Under the pieces are notes generated by a model that made no database searches, was not told the origin of the DNA, and saw only the letters and a list, made by a program, of their open reading frames with translations. A stretch of 64,000 nucleotides of DNA from Deltaproteobacteria bacterium (GTDB lineage: Bacteria; Desulfobacterota; Desulfobacteria; Desulfobacterales; UBA5852): NCBI GenBank assembly GCA_020444045.1, contig JAHLLS010000003.1, positions 62,001 through 126,000 of the forward strand, in the 5' to 3' direction. Of the stretch, positions 46,612-55,941 are shown piece by piece. Made by a program: the position numbers and the translations under genes. Position 1 is the first letter of the stretch. Every line of letters starts with the position of its first letter.

Positions 46612-46926
46612 AGGAATCTAACCGCTTGCTTGACCCGAATGCCGCGATTTGATAAATTTCTAAAATTATGTGAAATTTTTAACTTAAAACGGTCTGAGGC
46701 AAGCCTACCCCATCCGACTCGGTTAGGGGTGCCTCAGCAGTGCTATAAGACTTTTTTTGAATGGCGGTTTTTGGCCCGTCTGTCAAGGCCTTCGTGGCGA
46801 TGGTTTACCGCAACTCACGGCAGCAGCGAGCCCGCTGTCTATCTTTTTTGCATGTGCAGACCTTCACCTCAAACCATGCCACCACCGAACCCGACGCTTG
46901 ATACCATAAAAAAAGGATTTCCGCAG
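46612..46926. promoter_or_regulatory. hemL 5' region with strong inverted repeat
   Basis: The region between divergent kptA-like and hemL genes holds no gene I can support. A perfect 8-bp inverted repeat (CTGAGGCA 46694-46701, TGCCTCAG 46730-46737) encloses further partial pairing (CCTA with TAGG), with a T-run at about 46752. An AT-rich stretch near 46660-46690 could hold a promoter. The structure could act as a terminator or leader element for hemL. Confidence 0.45.
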
Positions 46927-48219
46927 ATGAAAACCGATCGTTCGAAAGTGCTCTTTCAGAATTCTCAGAAGGTGATACCCGGCGGGGTCAACAGTCCGGT
47001 ACGGGCGTGTAAAGCGGTTGGCACCCTGCCGCGCTTTATTCACCGAGCCGAGGGGTGTCGTTTGTTCGACGCCGATGACAATGCCTATATCGATTATGTC
47101 GGCTCCTGGGGGCCGATGATTCTGGGCCACCGGCACCCGGCCGTCATCCAGGCCATAACCGAGGCGTTATCGCGGGGGACCAGTTTCGGAGCCCCCACGG
47201 ATCTGGAAATGGAGCTTGCCTGCCGCGTCATCGAAGCGGTTCCTTCCGTCGAGATGTTGCGGATGGTCAACTCCGGCACCGAAGCGACCATGAGTGCGGT
47301 TCGCCTGGCACGGGGGGCCACCGGGCGCGACATCATCATCAAATTTGATGGGTGCTATCACGGTCATGCGGATACGCTTCTGGTGGATGCCGGATCGGGA
47401 GTCGCCACGTTGAACATTCCGGGAAGCCCGGGTATTCCCGCATCGGTGGTGCAGCATACCCTGTCGCTGCCGTATAACGACGCCGAGGCCGTCCGGGCCG
47501 TCATGGCGGAAAAGGGCAAAGACGTCGCTGCGATCATCGTGGAGCCCGTTGCCGGCAATATGGGAATGGTGCCCCCCGCCCCCGGATTTTTGGAGACATT
47601 GCGCGCGGTGACGCAAGAAAATGGCAGCCTGCTGATTTTTGATGAAGTCATGTGCGGTTTTCGTGTGGCTTACGGCGGCGCCCAGAGCCTGTATGACATC
47701 CGGCCTGATCTGACCTGCTTCGGTAAGATAATTGGTGGGGGGCTGCCGGTGGGGGCCTATGGCGGACGGAAGGACATCATGTCTCAAATTGCGCCCGAAG
47801 GGGCGGTCTATCAGGCGGGGACGCTTTCAGGTAATCCGATGGCCATGGCGGCCGGACTGGCGACGTTGGAACAGCTGCGGCAGCCCGGCGTCTATGATAC
47901 GTTGGAGAAACGCTCAGGACGACTGGCCGAAGGCCTTGCGGAGGCGGCCCGGCGCAACGGCGTGCCAGCCTCGTTCAACCGGGTGGGGTCCATGCTGGGC
48001 ATGTTTTTCACGGATCGGGCGGTCGAGAATTTCGAAACGGCCAAAACGAGTGATTTGCCGCGTTTCGGTCGATATTACCGCCAGATGCTGGATGAGGGCA
48101 TTTATCTGGCACCGTCCCAGTTCGAAGCCTGCTTCGTATCCCTGGCCCATGACGATGCCGCCATCGAGCAAACGATTAGGGCCGCCGACGTCTCGCTGGC
48201 CGCTCTGTCCAACGGATAG
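46927..48219 (+). CDS. hemL: Glutamate-1-semialdehyde 2,1-aminomutase
   Basis: HemL makes 5-aminolevulinate in tetrapyrrole (heme, siroheme, B12) synthesis. The 430-residue PLP enzyme starts [20 protein letters not shown], with [23 protein letters not shown] segment ([18 protein letters not shown]), [27 protein letters not shown] and the PLP Lys in [23 protein letters not shown] lies ~10 bp upstream of ATG 46927; the open frame extending to 46417 is not part of the protein. Confidence 0.95.
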   Translation: MKTDRSKVLFQNSQKVIPGGVNSPVRACKAVGTLPRFIHRAEGCRLFDADDNAYIDYVGSWGPMILGHRHPAVIQAITEALSRGTSFGAPTDLEMELACRVIEAVPSVEMLRMVNSGTEATMSAVRLARGATGRDIIIKFDGCYHGHADTLLVDAGSGVATLNIPGSPGIPASVVQHTLSLPYNDAEAVRAVMAEKGKDVAAIIVEPVAGNMGMVPPAPGFLETLRAVTQENGSLLIFDEVMCGFRVAYGGAQSLYDIRPDLTCFGKIIGGGLPVGAYGGRKDIMSQIAPEGAVYQAGTLSGNPMAMAAGLATLEQLRQPGVYDTLEKRSGRLAEGLAEAARRNGVPASFNRVGSMLGMFFTDRAVENFETAKTSDLPRFGRYYRQMLDEGIYLAPSQFEACFVSLAHDDAAIEQTIRAADVSLAALSNG

Positions 48220-48357
48220 TGCTTCGTCCCAACCGTTTTTCCCAGGTGTGTCGCCATGGTGGTTCGGCGACGACACCTGAATTCCGTAAAATGGTTTCGA
48301 TCGGCGGCAAACCACCATATCTAAGGCCTCTTGCGGTGCGAGAGGGGAGCGTGGGAC

Positions 48358-50988
48358 ATGAGTGATTTGAAGTGGTACCAGAAGTTGTCACTCAACCAGA
48401 AAGACGTTTACTACCGGATGCTTCTGGCTTTCGGATTGTTCTTTCTGACGCCCCTGGCGGGATTCGCCTACTTTGCCCATCGTTACGATCTCCTGCAAGA
48501 TCAATATACCCTTTATTTTTTATTGGGCTTTTTTTTGTTCTCGCTGGCCGGTTTTTTCATTCTCCGGCGTCTCTTCGACCAGATTCACTCCGTTTCCCGC
48601 GATGTCTCCCGCAAAGTCATCACCGGTTTTCATATCGACCAGCTGGCGACCGGTGCGAATGAATTGCAGAATATCGTCCAATCCGTCAATGCCATCGAGA
48701 ACCAGTTCGGGCGGACATTGCACCAACTGGAGATGAAGGCTTCGGAGATGGCAATTCTCAAGGAGCTTTCGGAACTCTGCTACGTGACCTTTGATCCGGA
48801 TGAGATCTTGTATGTCACGCTGGAGCGCGCGCTATCCCTGACCAAATCCGACATCGGTTCCGTGCTGGTCATCGAAAAGGCCGATTCGCGCTATTTTACG
48901 GTAAAGGCCAGCATCGGCACGGGGCAGCGCATACAGATCGGCGATCGCATCGATTTCGAAACCAGTATCGCCAAATATGCGGTGATCAACAAATCACCCC
49001 TGGTGGTCGAAGACGTGGAAAAAGACAGCCGATTCGGGCGGGCCAACTTGGCCCAATACAGCACAAAATCGTTCGTTTGTATGCCCATCAAGACCAGTAA
49101 GGAGATCGTCGGCGTGGTGACGATCTCTCGACGGGACGGCATGCGCACTTATACCCATGACGATGTCGAGGCGCTGACACCGTTGCTGAGCAACGCGGCC
49201 TTTTCATATGAAAACCTCCAACTGACCCGTCAGAATGAGAAAAATGTGCTGCAGCTGAAGGTGATCGAGAAAATCTTTCGCATCATCAATTCCAGTTTTC
49301 GTGATTCCGAATTGCTGCATGCCATCCTGGCCGAGGTCAAAGCGATTATCCCGTTTACGCTGGCGACGGTGATGACCTTGAGCGAAAACCGAGCGGGACA
49401 CCTCGCTGTTTTCGAGGTCTTGTCCTCCGGGCCGAACCGGATTGCCCGTGGCAGCAGCTTTCCGATGCAGGGAACCGTATTCGAGCGCGTGATTCGCCAG
49501 GATGCCTTGATGGTGGTGGATGATTTGCGGCCATTGAAGCATCCCGCCGAACGGCGCATCCTCGGCCCCCAGGGCAGTCGTTCCGCCATTGTTGCTCCGC
49601 TTCGCATGGAAGGGGCTGTCAAGGGGGTGTTGACCATGACCGCACCCGCGGAAGATATTTTTGAGGACCGGAAGGCGCTTATCGGGTGGATGGCCAATAC
49701 GATTGCCTTTGCCATCGAACGCAACAACCTGTCGGCTGCGGTCTACAAAAGGGATCGTGAACTGGGGAGCATCAAACAGATTGGAAGCGCTTTGGCCTCC
49801 TCCACCTTCGAGATGAAACAGGTGCTGAAATACACCATGGACATGATTCGCGTGATCATGAATGTGGAAGCCGGGTCGCTCCTGTTTTTAAAAGGCGACG
49901 AATTGAAATTCGCCGTGGCCTTCAACACCAAAGTAAAATCCAACATGACCCATCCCATTCGATTGGGGCAGGGCATTGCCGGCTATGTGGCCGCCAAGGG
50001 CAAGGCCATCATCGTGAGCGATACCAATCGTTCACCGCATTTTTTTGCGGGGGTTGATCGATCCACCGGGTTCACAACGCGTTCAGCATTGTGCGTGCCC
50101 ATGATTTCCAAAGGACGTGTCATAGGTGTGATTGAAGTCCTCAATAAAATTAACGGAGATTTCACCGAGGGGGACGAGGATCTTCTGCAGTCGATTGCCT
50201 CATCGGTGAGCATCGCTATCGAGAATGCGCGGCTCTACCGAGAAACCGTTTCCATGGCCGAACACGAACGAAGCATACGGCGGATGTTCCAGAAATTTGT
50301 GCCTAAAGAGGTGCTGGACCGTATTCTCCATGGGTCGGAAGGCGGAAAAACCGTTATCGAAGAGTTGCGGACTCTGACCCTGCTCAATCTCGATATTCGC
50401 GGATTTTCCCACCTGTCCAAGGATATCGGTCCCCAAAAGACAGTATCCCTGCTGAATCGCTTTTTTTCCATTATGGGGGATATCGTCTTCAAGCACCACG
50501 GCATCGTCGACAAGTACCTCGGCGACGGGTTTCTGGCAATATTCGGAGCACCCGTGGCCAGCACCCGCGATGCCGACAATGCCTTGACCGCCGCGCTGGA
50601 AATGCGTCGGGCATTGCAATTGGCCAATCAGACCTTTCGCAAAGAGATGGGCACCACGATCAAAATCGGGACGAGCATTTTGACCGGTGAGGTGGTGGTG
50701 GGGAATATCGGCTTTGAGAAAAAGATGGATTACACGGTCATCGGCGATGCGGTCAATGCGGTATTTCGACTTCAGGATCTGACCCGTTTTTACCCCGACG
50801 GGATTTTGCTCGGAGAAACCACCCGTCGCGCTTGCCGCTCTTCCTTCAATTTGCTGCAAATCGATGAAATGCTGGGTGAGCTAAAGCTTTACGCCCTGCT
50901 GGATGAAACCGATGACCAGACATCACGGGGCAAACTCGTGGAACTGACCCCGCCGGCAAGGCCGGAGCCGTCATCCGCCGGCAACTAA
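48358..50988 (+). CDS. Membrane adenylate/guanylate cyclase with multiple GAF domains
   Basis: An 876-residue sensor enzyme. Two N-terminal helices (LLAFGLFFLTPLAGF and YTLYFLLGFFLFSLAGFFIL) precede a HAMP-like linker. Three GAF-type domains follow at roughly residues 125-285, 300-460 and 480-630. The C-terminal class III cyclase domain has the metal-binding Asp in LLNLDIRGFSHLS, the DKYLGDGFLAIFGAP motif and YTVIGDAVNAVFRLQ. AGGGGAG lies before ATG 48358. The signal it senses is unknown. Its 3' end overlaps the convergent glycerate kinase by 18 bp. Confidence 0.88.
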   Translation: MSDLKWYQKLSLNQKDVYYRMLLAFGLFFLTPLAGFAYFAHRYDLLQDQYTLYFLLGFFLFSLAGFFILRRLFDQIHSVSRDVSRKVITGFHIDQLATGANELQNIVQSVNAIENQFGRTLHQLEMKASEMAILKELSELCYVTFDPDEILYVTLERALSLTKSDIGSVLVIEKADSRYFTVKASIGTGQRIQIGDRIDFETSIAKYAVINKSPLVVEDVEKDSRFGRANLAQYSTKSFVCMPIKTSKEIVGVVTISRRDGMRTYTHDDVEALTPLLSNAAFSYENLQLTRQNEKNVLQLKVIEKIFRIINSSFRDSELLHAILAEVKAIIPFTLATVMTLSENRAGHLAVFEVLSSGPNRIARGSSFPMQGTVFERVIRQDALMVVDDLRPLKHPAERRILGPQGSRSAIVAPLRMEGAVKGVLTMTAPAEDIFEDRKALIGWMANTIAFAIERNNLSAAVYKRDRELGSIKQIGSALASSTFEMKQVLKYTMDMIRVIMNVEAGSLLFLKGDELKFAVAFNTKVKSNMTHPIRLGQGIAGYVAAKGKAIIVSDTNRSPHFFAGVDRSTGFTTRSALCVPMISKGRVIGVIEVLNKINGDFTEGDEDLLQSIASSVSIAIENARLYRETVSMAEHERSIRRMFQKFVPKEVLDRILHGSEGGKTVIEELRTLTLLNLDIRGFSHLSKDIGPQKTVSLLNRFFSIMGDIVFKHHGIVDKYLGDGFLAIFGAPVASTRDADNALTAALEMRRALQLANQTFRKEMGTTIKIGTSILTGEVVVGNIGFEKKMDYTVIGDAVNAVFRLQDLTRFYPDGILLGETTRRACRSSFNLLQIDEMLGELKLYALLDETDDQTSRGKLVELTPPARPEPSSAGN

Positions 50989-52314
50989 AACCAGCCGAAG
51001 ATCCATGACGTTGGTGTTGGTCGGCCCCGTCATCAGCAGATCGCCCAGGCCCTCGAAAAAAGGATAGGCGTCATTTTCCATCAGATGACGCCGGGGATCC
51101 ACCCCCAGGGATCGCGCGCGCGCCGTCGTATGGCCATCCGCAATGGCGCCGGCGGCGTCGGTGGGGCCATCGGTGCCATCCGTACCGGCGCTGAGAATCA
51201 CCGCCTCGCATGCCCCTTCGATGTCCAGCGCGGCTGCCAGGACGAATTCCTGGTTGCGTCCCCCCCGGCCGTCGCCCTTTATCGTCACGGTGGTTTCGCC
51301 TCCCGAAATAAGACAGGCCGGGGAAGTCACGGGGGCGCCACTTGCCAGAACCTCGCGTGCCATGGCGCCGTGCACCCTTGCCACATCGCGTGTTTCACCT
51401 TCCATCAGTGACGACAGGACCAAGGAATGATACCCGCGCGATGTTGCTTCGTGGTACGCGGCCTGCAGACATTGGCGATTGCTGCCAACGATGAGATGCT
51501 GCGTCCGTTCAAAGCAGCTTGCCAGGGCCTTGGGCGATTCGGGGATATGGCCGGCGACGCCGCGTGACAGGTAGCGGCAAACCGCTTCCGGAAGAGCCGA
51601 TGCAATATCATAGCGTTCGATAATGGCCATGGCATCCTGGAAGGTGCTGGGGTCAGGCACCGTCGGCCCTGAGGCGATGATATCCAGATCATCCCCCACC
51701 ACATCGGAGAGAATGAGGGTGCAGAGTTCGGCTGGATAAACGGCGGCCGCCAGGCGCCCGCCTTTGATAGCGGATAGGTGCTTTCGAATCGTATTCATTT
51801 CATGGATGGACGCGCCACAGGACAGGAGGACCCCGCTGGCGGCCTGTTTGTCGGCAAGCGTCAACCCGTCTCCCGGCAGGGGTAACAGGGCCGAACCGCC
51901 GCCGGATATCAGACAGAAAACGAGATCGTGAGACCCGGCCGCCTGGGCCATCGCCAGAATTTCGCAGGCGCCCTTGCAGCCGTTTTCGTCCGGCACGGGA
52001 TGGCTGGCCTCGATCATGCGGACGGTGTGAAGGGGTGCGGTGTGATCGTATTTGACGATCACAAGACCGCTGTCCAGACGGTCCCCCAGTAGCTCCTCCA
52101 GTGTCTGCGCCATTGCCGCCGCGGCTTTGCCGGTTCCGATAATCCGAATCGTTTCGTAACGGGCTAGATCATAAGACCGGGACCCGACATGCAGCCAATC
52201 CCCGTCGCGCCGGCAATGGGCGCGGATGGCCGGCCCGGGGGCGGCCGCTGCCAGTCCAGTTTGAAAAATAGCGATGGCATCTTTCCGTAAATCCGGCAGC
52301 GTTTTCTGCGGCAT
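50971..52314 (-). CDS. Glycerate 2-kinase (GckA/TtuD, MOFRL type)
   Basis: A 447-residue enzyme of the GckA class that phosphorylates D-glycerate to 2-phosphoglycerate. The N-terminal domain has IIGTGKAAAAMAQTLEELL, SHPVPDENG and CLISGGGSALLPLP. The C-terminal MOFRL domain has CLISGGETTVTIKGDGRGGR, NQEFVLAAAL and AGTDGTDGPTDAAG. GGAGG lies 8 bp before ATG 52314. It is divergent from the AlgH gene and convergent, with overlap, with the cyclase. Confidence 0.9.
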   Translation of the reverse strand: MPQKTLPDLRKDAIAIFQTGLAAAAPGPAIRAHCRRDGDWLHVGSRSYDLARYETIRIIGTGKAAAAMAQTLEELLGDRLDSGLVIVKYDHTAPLHTVRMIEASHPVPDENGCKGACEILAMAQAAGSHDLVFCLISGGGSALLPLPGDGLTLADKQAASGVLLSCGASIHEMNTIRKHLSAIKGGRLAAAVYPAELCTLILSDVVGDDLDIIASGPTVPDPSTFQDAMAIIERYDIASALPEAVCRYLSRGVAGHIPESPKALASCFERTQHLIVGSNRQCLQAAYHEATSRGYHSLVLSSLMEGETRDVARVHGAMAREVLASGAPVTSPACLISGGETTVTIKGDGRGGRNQEFVLAAALDIEGACEAVILSAGTDGTDGPTDAAGAIADGHTTARARSLGVDPRRHLMENDAYPFFEGLGDLLMTGPTNTNVMDLRLVLVAGG

Positions 52315-52521
52315 GGCGCAAACCTCCAGGGAATACCGGCGGGTGGTGCGACAGATCATTTCGTAGACGAGTGCACCCTATCAGCCGCAACGGCATTTGA
52401 CAACGCCGGACGGGCGCTTCTGTTATACAGCGCCAGAATGCCCGGCAAATTCTTGACAACCCATCCGGTTCCACGTATGGCCTGACCATGATGGGATTTA
52501 TTTTGAGCGAGGGCCAGCCGA

Positions 52522-53091
52522 ATGACGACTGACTACCCCGAATCATTGAAGGGACATTTCCTCATGGCCATGCCCGGCCTGCTGGACCCGAATTTTCACC
52601 AGACCGTCATCTGCCTGAGTGAACACACCCGGGAGGGGGCCGTTGGCATTGTGGTCAATCGCGTCCATCCATCCCTCAAGGCGGAAGCCATCTTCAGTGA
52701 ACTGGAGATGGCCTGCCGCCATGCGATCGGTCAAGCGCCGGTTTATTTAGGGGGGCCCGTGCATGCCAGTGAAGTCTTCATCCTTCATGGCCGTCCTTTT
52801 GACGCTGGTGTCAGCCTGGAGATTACACCTCGGCTGGCCATGAGCACCTCACGCGAGGTGCTGGCGCGGATCGCGCTTGGCAAGGGACCCGAGGCGTTTT
52901 TTATCAGTCTGGGGTGCGCGGGGTGGGGCCCCGGTCAGCTGGAAGCGGAAATACGGCAGAATGCCTGGCTGACGAGCGATATCGATGAAAATATCATGTT
53001 TGACGCCCCGGTCGAAGCGCGTTGGGAGCGTGCCATGCGGCAATTGGGAATTGACCCGGCACTGTTGATCGGCGCGGCCGGGCATGCCTGA
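52522..53091 (+). CDS. YqgE/AlgH family protein
   Basis: A 189-residue protein of the UPF0301 family. Motifs seen: GHFLMAMPGLLDPNFHQTVI, AVGIVVNR, VYLGGPVHASEVFILH, FFISLGCAGWGPGQLEAEI and NAWL. AlgH was linked to alginate regulation in Pseudomonas but has no settled biochemical role. The length is typical (~190). It lies alone between glycerate kinase and a small gene on the opposite strand. Confidence 0.9.
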   Translation: MTTDYPESLKGHFLMAMPGLLDPNFHQTVICLSEHTREGAVGIVVNRVHPSLKAEAIFSELEMACRHAIGQAPVYLGGPVHASEVFILHGRPFDAGVSLEITPRLAMSTSREVLARIALGKGPEAFFISLGCAGWGPGQLEAEIRQNAWLTSDIDENIMFDAPVEARWERAMRQLGIDPALLIGAAGHA

Positions 53092-53130
53092 ACGGAAGGG
53101 GCTGTGGCATCGTGCTTTGGGCGGTGAAAA

Positions 53131-53280
53131 CTACTTTTTGCGGGAAGTGGTTTTGTTTTTCGGTTTCTTCTTTTTGAGGCAGGTTTTGTCTTTGCGCACA
53201 AAGGCGCAAAGCTTCGGGTTATAGTATTCCTTGCAGTTGAGGGGATTATACAGAGGGCATTCAGGATGCTTTTCAGACAT
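53131..53280 (-). CDS. 49-residue Cys/Lys-rich small protein
   Basis: It reads MSEKHPECPLYNPLNCKEYY, then NPKLCAFVRKDKTCLKKKK and a very basic tail. Four Cys occur with spacing C-x7-C-x8-C-x9-C, so metal binding is possible. AAAGGG lies ~10 bp upstream. I recall similar short proteins with PLYN...CKE...CAFVRKDK in sulfate reducers, but no function. The open reading frames previously apparent on other frames here are not supported. Confidence 0.68.
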   Translation of the reverse strand: MSEKHPECPLYNPLNCKEYYNPKLCAFVRKDKTCLKKKKPKNKTTSRKK

Positions 53281-53423
53281 GGACAGTATTCCCTTTGATC
53301 TTCTTGTTTGACGACGATCTGCAAAATTCCACTAACATAAAACCATTGATTTTACAAGAGCTTATGTTTTTCCTCACAATCATCGCCGGTCATTTCCCCC
53401 ACGGAACCGACGGGTAAATCGTT

Positions 53424-53452
53424 TTGACAATCACCTTAAGACATTGTAATCA
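53424..53452 (+). promoter_or_regulatory. Candidate promoter for dynamin-like gene
   Basis: TTGACA (53424-53429) and TAATCA (53447-53452) are spaced by 17 bases; the -35 is perfect and the -10 weak. The surrounding 53281-53599 stretch has no supported gene apart from possible extra N-terminal codons of the dynamin-like protein. Confidence 0.35.
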
Positions 53453-53599
53453 TTAGCCGCACCGGAACCGGAAAGGACACGGCCGCCAGGCTGGATCGTG
53501 GCGGTCATCTCCGGCTACGTCGGTGCAATGGCAGGGGGCGCCATCCGACAACCATCCAGCGGCAAAAATCCGCGAAAGCGCTTGATCATAAAAAACGGC

Positions 53600-55843
53600 A
53601 TGCAATCATACGAAAAACGTAAGAACGAACTGATCGATCTCACCCGCGAATTCGCGTCACTCATCGAGAGGGCCGGCGCCACCAACGGCCTGGCCGAAGC
53701 CTCACTCGAAAGGAGTTTGGCTTCCTGCAACACCATCAAACGGCAGTTGAATGAAGAAACGATTCGCGTTGCCGTCGTTGGTCCGATCAAGTCCGGCAAA
53801 AGTTCGTTTGCCAATTCAATCCTTGGTGGCGACTATCTGAAACGGGGGGCCGGTGTGGTGACGTCTTTTGTCACGCGGGTGCATTACGGTGAAGCCCTCA
53901 AAGCCGAGTTGCAATTCAAGACCTGGGATGATGTCAATGCCGACATCGAACAGGCCCTGGTGTTGTTCCCTTCGCTGGACTGGGATGGCCAAGACGCTGG
54001 TTTCGATATCCGCCGGGATGAGGAGCGCGCGTCTCTGCAACGCGCCCTGGCATCGCTGAATCCCGAACAATTGCTTTCGCGCGATACCCGCAATGCCAAC
54101 AGTGTTTTGCTTTCATCGTATTTGAAGGGCTATGATCGGGTTAAAGGCATACTCACCGCAACCGCGGAAACCCTCTGCTTCGCCGCCGATCGATTCGCCG
54201 AGCATCGGGACTTCGCCGGTGACGATGCGCTGGCCGTCTATTTGAAGGATATTCGGCTGGAGATCAGCAGCCCCCATCTGCAGCGCCATGTCGAACTGGC
54301 GGACTGTCAGGGCAGCGATTCGCCCAACCCCCTTCATCTGGCCATGATTCAGGATTATCTTCTGCAGACCCATCTGCTGGTGTATGTCATCAGCAGCCGC
54401 ACCGGCCTGCGCCGCGCCGATATCCGATTCCTGTCCATTATCAAGAAGATGGGCATCATCGATAATATGCTGTTTGTCCTGAATGCGGATTTCAGCGAAC
54501 ACGATTCCCTCGAAGACTTGCAGCAGCTCAAGCGCAAGGTTGTGGACGAGCTGGCACTCCTGCGGCCGGATCCTGAAATTTATACTCTCTCGGCCCTTTT
54601 GAATCTGTTCCGGTCCCAGCCCGGGCCGTTATCCGAAAAAGACGGCGAGCGCCTGGCCCAATGGGAAAAGGATGCTTTCCTCCGGGATTTTTCCGATAAG
54701 GAGACCGAGCGGTTTTTCGCGGCGCTGCAAGACAAGCTGGTCAATGAATCCCTGACCTTGCTGCTGCGCAACCATGTGGAACGCCTGATGGTCATGACCG
54801 CCGATTTGAACCGCATGGTCGGTGTCAAACGCGAACTCCTGATGGCCGATGAAACCAAAGGCACGGAAATCGTGGCCAAGATCATGCGCAACCAGGATCA
54901 GATGGCCCGCATCCGGTCGGTGATCAAGAGCACTCTGGAAGGTAGCATCCGGAAGATTCGCAAAGAGATGCGCAGCGACGTGGATCGGTTTTTCGATCCC
55001 GGGTCGGCCAGCGTCATGAAGGCCGTTGTCGATTTTATTCGCAACTACACCGTTCCGTCGTGGCAGGAGCATCTGGACAGCTTGGCATCCTCCGGCTTTC
55101 CGAATACGTTGTACCATGTTTATCAGGAGTTCAAGCAGGCCCTGGACGGATTTATTGCCGAGGCTGTCAATCCTGAAATTTTCCATTTCGTGCGCGAGCG
55201 GGAACAGCAGATTGTCGATTACATCCACGATGTTGCCGGCCCTTACGGGGCGATGGTCCAGGATGCCGTCAGCGATTTCCAGTCGACGGTGGAAGACCTC
55301 GGGATTTCCTGCCCGGCGGAGGGAAACCATCTGCGAACGGCCTTGCCGGGGCTGGAAACGATCCGGCAGGCGTCCGGTCTGAAACTGCCGTCGGCCAGCG
55401 CTTCCATGCGCTATTCGGCCAAAGTCAAGACCGAGGCGATCATGCGCCTGGGGGCCTACAGGCTTTTGCGGGGTTTTCGGAAATTGATTCGAAAACCGGT
55501 GACCGGTGACCGGCAGGAAGAAATCCGGGCGCTCAAAGATGGCGTCGAAAGAATGAAAAAAGAAACCGAACGCTCCATCCTGTTCCATTTCAAAGATTAC
55601 CGCGAAAACATAAAATTCAGATATATCTTTCAAATGGTGGAGGCAGCTGCCACGCAAACCTCGGACGTCCTTCTGGAACGCTTCCAGGCGTACGAGGATG
55701 ATTTGACCCAAATGGCCGAGTTGATCAATGCGGATCAGACGGATAAAAGCGCACGGGCCGATACGTTGCGGGAATTCGCGGCCGGTGCGGATCTCCTTTT
55801 CCAGCGGGCGCAGCGCCTGCGGGATGCCGTCGTGCCGCTCTAA
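53600..55843 (+). CDS. Dynamin-like large GTPase
   Basis: A 747-residue protein. The N-terminal coiled segment (MQSYEKRKNELIDLTREF) leads to a GTPase domain with P-loop VVGPIKSGKSSFANSILG, switch I TSFVTRVHYG, a DxxG-like ELADCQGSDSPNP and NADFS in place of NKxD. Long helical regions follow to the C terminus, as in bacterial dynamins that remodel membranes. No transmembrane helix is clear. The upstream GTG (53498) adds 34 unlike residues; 53600 is preferred though its ribosome site is weak. It is followed by an orphan parA, 98 bp downstream. Confidence 0.8.
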   Translation: MQSYEKRKNELIDLTREFASLIERAGATNGLAEASLERSLASCNTIKRQLNEETIRVAVVGPIKSGKSSFANSILGGDYLKRGAGVVTSFVTRVHYGEALKAELQFKTWDDVNADIEQALVLFPSLDWDGQDAGFDIRRDEERASLQRALASLNPEQLLSRDTRNANSVLLSSYLKGYDRVKGILTATAETLCFAADRFAEHRDFAGDDALAVYLKDIRLEISSPHLQRHVELADCQGSDSPNPLHLAMIQDYLLQTHLLVYVISSRTGLRRADIRFLSIIKKMGIIDNMLFVLNADFSEHDSLEDLQQLKRKVVDELALLRPDPEIYTLSALLNLFRSQPGPLSEKDGERLAQWEKDAFLRDFSDKETERFFAALQDKLVNESLTLLLRNHVERLMVMTADLNRMVGVKRELLMADETKGTEIVAKIMRNQDQMARIRSVIKSTLEGSIRKIRKEMRSDVDRFFDPGSASVMKAVVDFIRNYTVPSWQEHLDSLASSGFPNTLYHVYQEFKQALDGFIAEAVNPEIFHFVREREQQIVDYIHDVAGPYGAMVQDAVSDFQSTVEDLGISCPAEGNHLRTALPGLETIRQASGLKLPSASASMRYSAKVKTEAIMRLGAYRLLRGFRKLIRKPVTGDRQEEIRALKDGVERMKKETERSILFHFKDYRENIKFRYIFQMVEAAATQTSDVLLERFQAYEDDLTQMAELINADQTDKSARADTLREFAAGADLLFQRAQRLRDAVVPL

Positions 55844-55941
55844 AGGTCCGCCTGGTTTCCAGGGCACCGTCAACCCGCCACCCCATCGGCCAAGACCCGC
55901 TGGCAGACCTGACCCGCCACAACGTAAAGGGAGGTGTGTGC

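Noticed and set aside
46417..46926. N-terminal extension of HemL by 170 codons
   Set aside because: The extension lacks similarity to anything and the HemL start at 46927 has a ribosome site and the family N terminus.
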